A stretch of 38,051 nucleotides of DNA from NCBI GenBank assembly GCA_000310025.1, contig FN649736.1, forward strand, positions 4,002,125 through 4,040,175, written 5' to 3'. The position numbers and the translations under genes were made by a program. Shown piece by piece: positions 21,201-31,442 of the stretch. This DNA comes from Ectocarpus siliculosus. Its lineage: Eukaryota; Sar; Phaeophyceae; Ectocarpales; Ectocarpaceae. The notes beneath the pieces are model-generated. The model worked only from the letters and a program-made list of their open reading frames with translations, searched no databases and was not told where the DNA came from. How positions within the stretch are numbered: position 1 is the first letter of the stretch; every line of letters starts with the position of its first letter.

Positions 21201-23783
21201 GGGGGGGCACACGACGCGACAGATCGTAACGACGACCCCACACTACCAACCCCCCCCCCAGTCCCAGAAAAAAACTTACAGAAGGTGACCCGACACCTCG
21301 CGCTATCACGACCCTAACTGAACGAACTGTCCCGTCCCAACAAGCAGGCAAGACAAACCCATCTAATCGCCAACCGGGTAGGCGCGACAACCCCTAAGGG
21401 GACCCCCTCCAATGCGCCAGGCAGGCCAGGCGCCCTGCCCCGCTTGAGCAGAAAAGGGGCATGCGACACACCAACACGGGGTCTCTCTATCCTATTCAAC
21501 ACCGGCGTTCCACAAGCTTATCGCGCCATATTTTCAGGCTCGCGGCGACAACATCCGGTTGTGTAAAAAATAGTGGTGGCAGACAAGCACACAAAAAAAA
21601 AAGAACCAAGGAACGGAAAAAAACGGTGTGCGGCACCCTCCTTTTTCATTCTCCGGAGTGAAAAGCATCCGTTTGCTAAATCAGACACAGACTGGAGAAG
21701 GTATAAGAGAGCGGCCTTCTTCGCGAGGGAGACACAGGCCTCCTCTCCAAATGCCGCGCGCAACAAGGAGCACATACTGCAATCCCACATCGCAGTCCCC
21801 CCCGCAAAAGACTCCCCCACCTCCCCCAGATCCGGAGAAAGGAACAAAGGAAACACAAATTACAAGTAGGTTCGATGACACTGCTGTCAGCGTCGGACAC
21901 CCAGGGCGCCTGTTATGCCTATTTCTTCAATCGGTTTGCTATACCGCCTTCCCTTTTGCAAAGGCTAACGACGGATTGGAACTCCGCTCTTCTTAGCGTG
22001 ACTGGATGGTAGCCGGTACAAATAACTCGATTCCGACAGCTGTTCGCCCCGCGACCCTTCGCTCTCCCTATCCGCACCCCTGCAAAGGTGAAACAAAGTG
22101 TAAAAAACACGCCAAAACAATGCTACTATATCATCGGTGACGCACATAATCGAGCAAAGTATAATGCCTACACGTCGACGCCCGCGTGACTCCCCATCAT
22201 TTTATCATCACGAAAAAAACAACACAACACCCCCCCCCTCCCCTCCCCCCGAATATACACCCCCAGCACAGAATACACTCGAACCAGACAAGGATATCGA
22301 CGGCGTTGATCCCTTCCCCCCACCCTGGCCCCACTACGCGTGGGAGGAATGCGCGAAGACAGAAAAAAAAAGACGATTGTCACAAGTCACACCCTTGTGA
22401 CTATCTGTTTTGAGCTCGATTCTCTCGTATTTGTCGCTACGCCCTTGTAGGATAAGCGCTCTCGTTCGCGTTGGGCAAGTCGGCGTGTTCGTGGCGGCTG
22501 CGGCGGCCGCCCCTCTCCTTCCTTTTTCTTACGCCTACGTATGTGCCTAAAAGGTGCTATTTATCATGCCCCCCCGAGAATAAGCCAACAAAAAAAATCT
22601 AACCTAGCCCCTACGTCAATTCGTCTTGTGTACATGTAGTCCAGAATCGAATCGCAAAGAGAATCCGATATACATCCTAAAAGTGAGCGGCGTAGTGGGC
22701 GCAACTTCTTGGTGGACTCCCGAAAGGGAAACGGGATAACTTTCGACACAGCAACACGTTTCCCCCCGAAGAACACTAATCACTCCCCGTTAAAACAGAA
22801 CGCACTATTTTCTAACAACGACCGAGAGGGGGCCAAAACAGGAAAAAGGAGGCGAACATCTCCGCTAAGAGGGGGGTCGCGGCTCTTTCGTATCCCCCGC
22901 CCCAGGGTCCCAAAACAAAAACTGGCCCTACCAACAATCGGTCCGCACAACGCACAGAGCAGTTAGCTAACCCCCGCCAACTGGCTACTAGGCCAGGCTT
23001 ATCCCCTGCTTTCCCAGTTCCACAGGAGACAGGCATACCATGCCCTGCGAAAGGGGACGTGAAAAGACGTAACCTCTCTGGAGACATCCTTGCACCGTAC
23101 GTACTGCTGTTCCACGGTCGGTAAGAGCCCCGGAATTCTCATGGAAGCGTCAGTTGGTATTATGCCCTGCCACACTCTTATCAAGGAATTGGAGTTCCTG
23201 CTGCTGTTGCTGCTGCTAATGGTGCTGTGTGGTTTGCGCTGAAAACAAGCACTAACAGCGAAAAAAAAAACTCAAAAAAAAATTATGCGGTATCACCAGA
23301 GAAAGCCACTCACGTGATGGATGTCAAGCGCCGCGTGGCCGACACCCCTCGATTTTCGATTCAACGGCATCATCACAACCAACTTGACGTGCATCTCCGG
23401 AGAGGGCAAGGCAGTCGACTGGTCCACTGTCTCTTGAACCCCCCCCGTTCACAGAACTGAACGCAAAACACTCATTCCCCGGCTGTGAATCGCCTCAGGC
23501 CACCATCCCCCGATCAAATCAACACAAATACACGCCATCTCGGTGGTGGTGGAACAAAAAGGGCGCGGCAACAACGCACACGCACGCAAAACACCGGGGG
23601 TTTTAAAAGCTCCACGCCTTGGGAGGCCACAGCCCCCACGTCTCATTTTGAAAAAAAAAAAACTCTTTCATCCATCTCACAAGACACACACATGTACGCG
23701 CAGGCACACACTCCCGCGGCGTTGGGGGGGGGGGGCATGGTCTCGGTGGTAACACTGCTGGTCCTCGCCTAAACGTAGATAGC
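18201..23783. other. Non-coding stretch downstream of the KH gene (includes its 3' UTR)
   Basis: About 5.6 kb with no convincing gene. From about 19000 to 23780 the plus strand is rich in A and C, so the minus strand is rich in G and T. Introns of the minus-strand KH gene look the same, suggesting much of this may be its transcribed 3' flank. Between about 18400 and 18850 the DNA is AT-richer, and minus-strand frames look coding-like but are broken by shifts and stops (see findings). C- and G-runs occur near 21190-21207, 22230-22250 and 23725-23736. Confidence 0.45.
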
Positions 23784-26700
23784 TCACAGCTTCTCCTTCT
23801 CTGTCTGGATCTTGCGCATGATCAGGAAGCGCGCCATGTTCACCGCCAAAGGTGCTCCCGCAAGCGTGACAAGGCGGTGCTTGGTGCCCGGCATGAACTC
23901 ATTTCGGCGGGCGCTGTTAGCCCAGGCAAGGGGAACGGCCGACCGGAAGGAAATTGGGTCGGTGGGCAGGGGTTAGGTATGGTCGGTAAAGAGACCACTT
24001 CGAAGCAGCAGTTGCCGTGGTGGGGCGACTGTACCAAATCTGGTAGAGCGAAAGGGCAACACATACACAGCCAGTGGTCGTGTGTTTTCTTCCTTCAAAA
24101 AGTTTACTCTGAATACCAAGACTCGACCTACGTACCCCTGCCGACACAAAACCACCCTCAAGATTATTTAGCGTGTTGGTCTATGTATGTTATATCCCGC
24201 TTCCAGATGCTCGTTTCTGTTTGTAAACCGGTTACCGCCCGAGTCTCTACCCTACCCGAAGATACACCATGCCGGAACCGCGTCCGTTGGAGTTGCGAGA
24301 AAAAAAAAATGGCGCCCAACAAAACTCACATCATGATCTTCGCCCCGCTCAGCTGCTGGAGCTCGCGCACGGTGGCCCCGCCCTTGCCCAGGATGATCCC
24401 CACGTCCGCATCCGGCACCGGAAGCTCGCCATGGACGATGCACCCGGCCCCACCGCCGCTGGCCCCGCTGCTTTGCCCCTGCTGCTGCTTCTGCTGCAGA
24501 GATCCCGGCGAGCACGTCGGCGGGGGAGCGAGCCCCGGGGGAGAGTTAAGGTTCATGCCCTCGAACATGCCGGAGAGGCCGGAGGCGTCGCACCCGTGCG
24601 AGCTGCTGCTGCCGCCGACCATTCCGCCCTGACGGAGAGCTCCGCCGTGGGGCGGGCTTACCAACCCGCTGCTGCCGCCGCCGCTGCCGTGTACCGATCC
24701 CGAGGACGTGCGGTGAAGCGCCGAGGAGGATGGCAGGCCTCCGTCGTGGAGACCCCGGTGCTGCTGCTGCTGCTGCTGCTTGTGCTGAGCCGCCGCCGCC
24801 GCGCGTGCCTCGTGCACCAGGATGCCGCTAGCGCCCGGTGACGACTCCTGCTGCTGCTGGCGTACCCGCTGGAGCGGCCATAAGTCAGACTGAGACGCAG
24901 CGGACCCAGGCGGGTAAGGGCTGCTACCGCCCACGCGGCTGAACCCGCGGCCCCCGTCATGGCTGTGTTGCTGCTGCTGCTGCTGCTGGCGCATGTGGTC
25001 CAGGTCCCGCGGCGAAGGCCCAGGGAGGTGCGGCGAGTGGTGCACGTAGCCCTCCCGGCTGCCGGGCCGGCTGCCCAGGTCGGCCGGGGAAGGGGAATCG
25101 TACTCGCGAAGGCGGTAGTCGTCCAGGTCGATCGGTCCCGCCCCTCCCCCACGGTGCACCTTGCTGGTGTCCCTCTCGCTAAAGTCGAAGTCCCGCGGGC
25201 CGGCGGCGCCCGCGCTGCCTGCGCCGTGCTCCTGGCGGGGGTGTCTCCCGCCGAAGTGCTGCGACGAGCCGGTAACGGCCGCGGGGGCGGTGTGGCTGCG
25301 GTGCTGGTGGCTCAGCGGGCTCCCGAGCGGCGCCGACAGCGGGTGCACGGTCGGCATGGACATGTTGCGGTGGACGTACTCCCCCCCCCCTCCTGCGCCG
25401 CCGCGTCCGCCCCCCCCATGAGGGGCCAGCTCCCGCGGAGTGTGGTTCCCTCCCCCGTATCCCAGCTCCCAGTGGGCCGCCGCACCGCTGACGGCCTTGC
25501 CGTAGTCGCCGCGGTTTCCTGTTCTGGACCCCGCGACGCCGCCGGGGCTGTGGTAGTCGTCGTGATGGCTGTGGGGGGAAGGCCCACGGTAAGACGGGGA
25601 CAGGCGGGGGTGGTTGGGGTGGCGAGGGGAGGCCCCGTTGTCATGCTGCTGCTGCTGCTGCTGCTGCTGCATCCCCGGAACGGCATAGGGGGGCAGGTGC
25701 AGGTGGACGGCACGGTAGATGGTGCTCATGTTCTGGTAGCGGGAGGCGGTCGTGTCCTCCATCATGCGGTCGACGATGAGGGTCAGCCCATGGATGACGG
25801 AGGACATTGGGCCCTGGAGGGTCACGACGCGCTCTCCCGCCACGGTGCACATGTCCCTGGGGGACACCTGTGCGTAGCAAGGGGGCGGGCAAGCGGCCGG
25901 CGTGGGAAATGGCCGAGTTATAATCTGACAGAATATTTCTGTATTTCCTTTTTTTTAGTATGACCAAACGAATCCTTCTCTTGTCGTAGAAATGAGTCTG
26001 AAGATAGATTTTATTTTTTTCCGTCCTCTGCCCATGAATGACAAATGGTCCAAAATCTTGTGGTACATGCGCGCACACCATCGCGAAGATACGCAGGCAA
26101 TAGTTACCACTGCGGCAAGAACGTAAAAGAACGATACAGCAATGATGTGGAGACAGACGCCCTTTTTGCTTGTTTGCGATCTTTCTACGGAAAGGTCACC
26201 GACACTGCTGATGAGGTCCAAACAACCGTCAACTACAAGGATTTCGCGTCGAAGAACGAGCAGTTGTCCTGCTGTACCATGAGTTAATTAACGAAGCCGA
26301 TCCGGAGCCGAAGCAGGGGATCGGGGGGGGGGGGGGGGGGCATACTGAAGGTTCTTTCTTTCGTCGTCACCCATTTGCAGCAGTAAATAGGTGACCGTCA
26401 CTTTAACCGGCGGGGGTAGTCGGAAACCGAACCAGAAAAAATACGGCCGGCCGAGGGGCAAAATCCCACTCCGACTGCTGTGAAAACAAAAAACACAACA
26501 CCCCCAAGGTTATCACCTACATGGCGGGCAGCAGCAAGCCGGGTTGATACATCCGATGCCGAAAAACACCGACGCCTTATTATGTACGCTACATGTCCTC
26601 ACTCACTTCTTCAGTTTTTATTGTACTATAATAAAACAACACAAACGACGCGCGCGCACCTGGATGGAGGCAACGCCGGCCTGCTGGCGCAAGTCTCCGA

Positions 26701-28759
26701 GGCGCACGCCGTCATGGCCGATGATGAGACCGCTGGCGGCGTCGGGGATTAGCACCCTCTGCGTGATGTCCAGGCTGGTGTCCGCGGCGGTGTAAATGGT
26801 GGTGACGATGCGGTCGCAGGCCATCTGGACGCTGCCGGGCTCCCCAACCACGAGGACAACGCGCTCATGAGTCCCCGGGTAGAAACGGCCATTGGGCGTG
26901 ACCTTGATGTCGGCGAGGCACTGCAACACGGAAAAAAAATTGACGACGCAAACAAGCGCAAATGAACAAACAAATCCATGGAGGTGCACAAAAGCGAGCA
27001 AGTATTTTCGGGGGTAGTGCTCATGGCGCGGCGAACAGACCATCGTCACGAGAAAAGAAAAACAAAAGATGAAGGTCTAGGCGAGTGAGACCGTGGGGTA
27101 CGTCGGGCCAGGTGCACGATGGTTAAATTTTCACCGTCCGTCCACGTGGGGTCTGTTGTCTCAAACTTCCAAGCAGTTTCAAAAGTCTCCGCAAAAAGCT
27201 GCTGGCGCTGTGGTGCACCATGTGGGATGTTCGTTTCTAGGCCTTGGAAAATATACAAGCTGGACAAGTAAGAAGGACGAAAAATCACCGCTGCTATTGT
27301 TCGAGGTACACACGGACGGACATGGGCAAAACATACGCTGGCCCTCGGCTTTTCTTTCACCCCCTCGAGAGACAGCGTTGCTACATGGGGACGAAGGCAT
27401 TGTTTGTGTTTGCGCGTCATCGTGGAAGGGTCTGAAACGCGCGCGGGAAACTGATGATGAGCCCAAGCCCGTATTGTACACACAGCTGCAGTACAACTTT
27501 CGAAAAAACGCATCACCCGCCCTTTCTTTCTTCTTGCATGGATGGCTCTTTTCCGGGGTGAGAAAAAAATAGGTGTGCGCCGGGTATCGGACGGTCGACA
27601 CAAAACAGTATCAATCCGACAAGTTGCCGGAATACCGCACTGAACAAAAACCTTTCGTAGCGGACATGGGACGGAGAGGTGTCAACAAGAGCAGTGCAAT
27701 CGGAGGCCCAGGGGAGCGGCAGGGGTTGACCGCGAGACTACGAGACCGAGCAAAAATTCATTCATGACCAACGCAAAATCCGGCTTCTAGCCAGTGGGGG
27801 TATGAGTAGTCAAAAACCAACATACAACAACATTTTTTTGGTGTATGCTGCTCGACACCAACAAAAATTTTGAAAAGACAAGATAGATGAACGAGAGTTG
27901 GGGGAGAGAGAACATGATAATTGTCTTTTCTCTAGTGCGTGCCAACGCGTCCCTCTCTCACCTCATCCTTGATCTCGCAGATGCGCGTGCCTCCCTTGCC
28001 GATGAGGGTGCCGGCCATGCTGTTCGAGACGAGGAGCTTGAGACCGAAGCGCCCGCCAGACGGGCTTCCATTGTTGTTACTAGCAACCACCCCGCTGGGT
28101 CTCGCGGAGAGGGGCGGGGCGGCCGCAGCCGCCCGGGACTCGGCCTCCAGCGACAGCTGCTGCTGGAACGCAACCTCCTCGCTGTGGCTCGACGTGGGCG
28201 ACACCACCGAGAGGCTGCTGGTGCCGGTGTTGCCGCCCCCGCGCATGTGCAGGCTCGGCGTGCAGGGAGAGCTAGGAGCGGTGTCGTCGAGGTGCTGCTG
28301 GTGGTGGTGGTCTATCTTGTAGTCGGACGCGGAAGAAGAGCAGCCCACATGATGATGGTGCTGCTGCTGCTGCTGCTGCCGCTGCTGCTGCTGGGGCGGC
28401 GGCTCCTTGCGGTACAGCGGGCTCGACCCTCGAGAGGTCGGGAACCCGATCACGCTCTCGGCTCGCTCCTCCACGAGGTCTTCGCGGGAGAGCGGGGGGC
28501 TGTTACTGCTGCCGGCGTCCTCCAGGAGCGGAGCCGATGCCGAGCGGCTGGTGCTGTCGAGGCCCCGCATCATCTCCTCGAGGTCGCCCGAATTCCACGT
28601 CAATGGCACGCTCGGCTCGGACACGGGCCAGCCCGCCGTCGCCGCGTTGCCCTCGGCGGCGGTGGGGGTTCCCGTCGGGGACGCGGACGCCAGGGCTTTC
28701 TCGTCCTCCGGCGTGGGGTTCAGATCCCACGCCGCCATACTCGCGAACAGGGTCGACAT
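23784..28759 (-). CDS. Triple KH-domain RNA-binding protein, Nova/PCBP-like
   Basis: Probable sequence-specific RNA-binding protein acting in splicing, mRNA stability or translation. Four exons on the minus strand: 27962-28759, 26660-26920, 24330-25867, 23784-23913. All are GT-AG, with junction phases 0, 0, 2, giving 908 aa. KH1 spans about 238-312, with loop GKGG (254-257) and FYPGTHERVVLVVG. KH2 spans about 317-392, with loop GHDG (334-337) and GERVVTLQGP. Then comes a linker of about 440 residues rich in Gly, Ser, His and Gln with several poly-Gln runs. KH3 spans about 835-908, with loop GKGG (847-850) and EFMPGTKHRLVTLAG, and ends the protein with KIQTEKEKL. This is the Nova/PCBP layout. 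Each KH domain is split by an intron after its GxxG helix. The N-terminal 237 residues are low-complexity (poly-Gln, His, Ser). The ATG at 28759 is the first in the frame, which stays open without ATG to beyond 29044, so an upstream exon is possible. Confidence 0.92.
25949..26010. mobile_element. Diverged solo end of the TIR element family, in KH-gene intron 2
   Basis: tttttttagtatgaccaaac, then cgaatccttctc and gagtctgaagatagatt, matches the left TIR at 17676 and the copy at 32032 over about 55 bp with scattered differences. I found no matching opposite end nearby. Confidence 0.55.
26045..26287 (+). other. Possible small antisense ORF inside KH-gene intron 2
   Basis: An 80-residue frame (start shown as GTG, read as Met), antisense to the KH transcript, just beyond the TIR copy. 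It contains CGKNVKERY, ETDALFACLRSFYGK and NYKDFASKNEQ and ends CCTMS. The composition is protein-like (mixed, not repetitive) and the base composition is less GC-rich than the flanking exons. I recognise no family. It could be a fragment carried by the neighbouring mobile element, or chance. Confidence 0.2.
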
Positions 28760-29612
28760 GCTGTTGCTGCTGCTGCTGCTGCTGGCTGCTTGGCGCGTAT
28801 CCGTGGGTGCAAAACAGCGGGGCTGCGGCGCAAAACACCAGCAGGTCTGTTGTTGCAGGCTTAGAGTTTTGCGACTGGACGACGCTGCTGCTGCTTCTGC
28901 TGCGCCCGAAGAGACGGGCGGTGCCGCGCGAAACACTCCGTGCTCCCGTTGCTTCGTTCCGTTGGGAAGAGGCAGGAGGGGACTGGCTGGCTGGTGGTGT
29001 AGGTCGCAAATCTCGTCAAACACCACAAAGGATGTGATTTTCAACGAACCTAGTGGGTGGGTGTGTGCCTGTTGGACTCCTGTACCTGCGCAAGAATAAA
29101 CTGGCGTCTGCTGGGTAGATCTTTTCGCAGATGGAAATCGGGATGGCCCTCGAGAGGGGGTGGAGGTGGGAGGGCACGCGTTCCTGGATGAGGGGTTCGG
29201 AATGCAGCTTCGGGGTTTGTGGGAGTGGGTGGTGTGTGGCCGGGTCGGGTGTGTGTGTGCGCGTTTCCGACGCGCGTTTGTGAGCTGATTTCATTTAATC
29301 AGGCGTGCCCCTGCCGCGGCTGGTGGGTGGTAAAATTAATCACGGGGGAACATTTGGACCTTTGAGCAGGTGCTCGACCAATCAAAGTCGACAGAACCGC
29401 GTCCCTGAGAGGTGCTAGAGCGTTAGGGTGACCGCGACACATACCCCACCGCTCCCACCCCCCACTGCGCAAAAGCGGCGGGGGCGTCTGCGGGGCATGC
29501 AGATCAGAGAACCTTCCTGCTCAGCCCGGTCACCGCGGTCCCAAACGTCGCGTACGCGTGATTCATGTGACTGCTGTGGACAGAAAAGATATTCCGTGGG
29601 CCGTGAGCTGTT

Positions 29613-29613
<1 letters not shown>

Positions 29614-29649
<36 letters not shown>
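29614..29649. repeat. (GA)n microsatellite
   Basis: A nearly pure GA run with one interruption, in the KH/Mob1 divergent intergenic region. Confidence 0.9.
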
Positions 29650-30603
29650 CGGAAACAGAGAGGGGAGCAAATAAATGTACAGCCACAGGTCGTGCGCGTG
29701 GATGTATGACACATCGTCTACCAAAGGAGAACGCTACCGAAATTTTGTAAAGCGTTGCGGCGGCCCACCGTACCGAGACGCATTCGTCCGGCTGGCGGCG
29801 CAGAAACAAACGTACGTCTTACGGCGTAATTGTCGGCACCGACAAACCGGGGGCTGTATATATATTATCTCATCGGGAGATTCGGCTGCTGGATGCATGG
29901 AGGTGTTGTCACACCAATTTTTTTATCACATGAAGAGCTGCCTCTGCTGCAGAACAATTCTGATCGAATGAAGCGCGAACAACCCCGCGTCATCGCGCAC
30001 GACCTCACTCTCGAAAAAAATCACCACGGACGGCAGGAAATCATTTTGGAACAACACCGAGAGCGTTATAAGTTAGTATGTACAACATGTTTGTATGAGT
30101 CTCGCTCAGGGGAGCGACAGGAATGCACACACAGCAGTCAGAGCGACCCTCTTCTTCGCATGCACACAACAACACAATAGTCATATATAGCATCAGCAGA
30201 GAGAAGGAGGAGATGTTACTCCACAACACCGACGACAGCAGCCACGCCTATTGCTTTCTGGAGGTTCAACGTTCGTTTTCATATGCGCAACATGCAAAAG
30301 TAAAAGTCATCAAAAGTCATTTTGTCACTGCGGAAAACCTTCTTTTTTTTGCAGCAGTTCAATAACATGCCCTAGACCCGTTGGCTGAGGCTTGGAAACA
30401 GGCGCGCAGGCCTCCTCTTCGAGCCACTGTCGAACTCCTTCCGGCGCCGTCGGTTCTGCCCCCTAGAGGCATATCTCCTGGCACAGCAGATCAGCACTCT
30501 TTCTTTCTTCTTCCTCCTGCACAAGGGCACTCCCCTTACGTCATAGCTCTTCTATTCGAGTGGCGATACAAGAGGTGGTGTTGACTGGGGAAGCGGGAGG
30601 AAT

Positions 30604-30606
<3 letters not shown>

Positions 30607-30639
<33 letters not shown>
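30607..30639 (+). repeat. (CAG)11 in the 5' leader of the Mob1-like gene
   Basis: Eleven uninterrupted CAG triplets end 41 bases before the ATG at 30681, so they are probably in the 5' UTR. Confidence 0.9.
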
Positions 30640-30640
<1 letters not shown>

Positions 30641-30680
30641 TCAATTTTTCGGTGAGATTTGGAGCACCAACAAGGGCGCC

Positions 30681-31411
30681 ATGTTTTCTCGGTTCAGCTT
30701 CGGGGTGTCCTCCAAGAAGACGTTCAAGCCGGTCAAGGGCCACCAGGGCGGCTCTAAGCGGGAGGAGCTGCACCAGTTCACTCGGAAGACGCTTGGCAGG
30801 TCAGCGTCGTGCTCAAGTAGCCCAGTGCCACCGTATGTTTGTCGTGGTGTGTGTGTCTTTTGTTTTCAGGGAGGATGGGCTCTTCGCCTTCTGTCCAAAC
30901 ACCGGAGCACCCTTCGGAACTCTCTCGTTGGCAGAGCATTGTTGGACATATAGCAATGATTGCAATGTGTACACTGCTGTGTACTTGGTCGCGTTGATGT
31001 GTAGATGCGTACAAAGAGAACGAGGTGTGCGTCCACCCCGCTGCACGTCGTGAGGCACTCTTTTGCATACATTCGTTCTCTCATGTCGTAGCCGATTTGC
31101 TTGGTCAGCGGCTGAGGGAAGGATGATCTTCTTTTGGAGAGGTGTTGTTGGCGGCCTCTCTGTTCACCGTCTTGTTGTTGTCGTCACATTAAACTGGTGT
31201 CAGTTGCTAATCCCAAAATCTAGCAAAGAGGCGGTCCGTGGTCACAAAAATGCTAGAGCCATCAGAAGATCCAAAGAACACACTACAGGTATACAGCAGT
31301 TCCATAGAGGGCATGGGCACACCCGCTGTCCTTCGCTCTTGTGCTTGAATGTTCCTGGTAGTCTCGGTAGGGTGTGTCAGGTTCGGCGCGGACGCGCACG
31401 TGCTTTCGCTA

Positions 31412-31442
<31 letters not shown>

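Larger units (their letters stand above)
28760..30680. promoter_or_regulatory. Divergent intergenic region between the KH gene and the Mob1-like gene
   Basis: Both genes point outwards, so their 5' UTRs and promoters lie in these 1.9 kb. The region holds a (GA)n tract (29614-29649) and a (CAG)11 run directly before the Mob1 start. On the minus strand the KH reading frame remains open up to about 29044 and includes poly-Ser, which may be 5' UTR or an N-terminal extension. No TATA box or transcription start can be assigned with confidence. Confidence 0.5.

Noticed and set aside
23343-23372. acacccctcgattttcgatt resembling the end of the 12048 MITE
   Set aside because: Only about 16 bases match, the caaag part is missing and no partner end is nearby.
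24959-25963. Plus-strand open frame of 334 codons
   Set aside because: It is the antisense shadow of the GC-rich, CAG-rich KH exon 24330-25867; it is poly-Leu/Val/Arg-like and has no domain.
27887-28864. Plus-strand open frame of 325 codons
   Set aside because: Antisense of KH exon 27962-28759, open only because of GC-rich low-complexity sequence.
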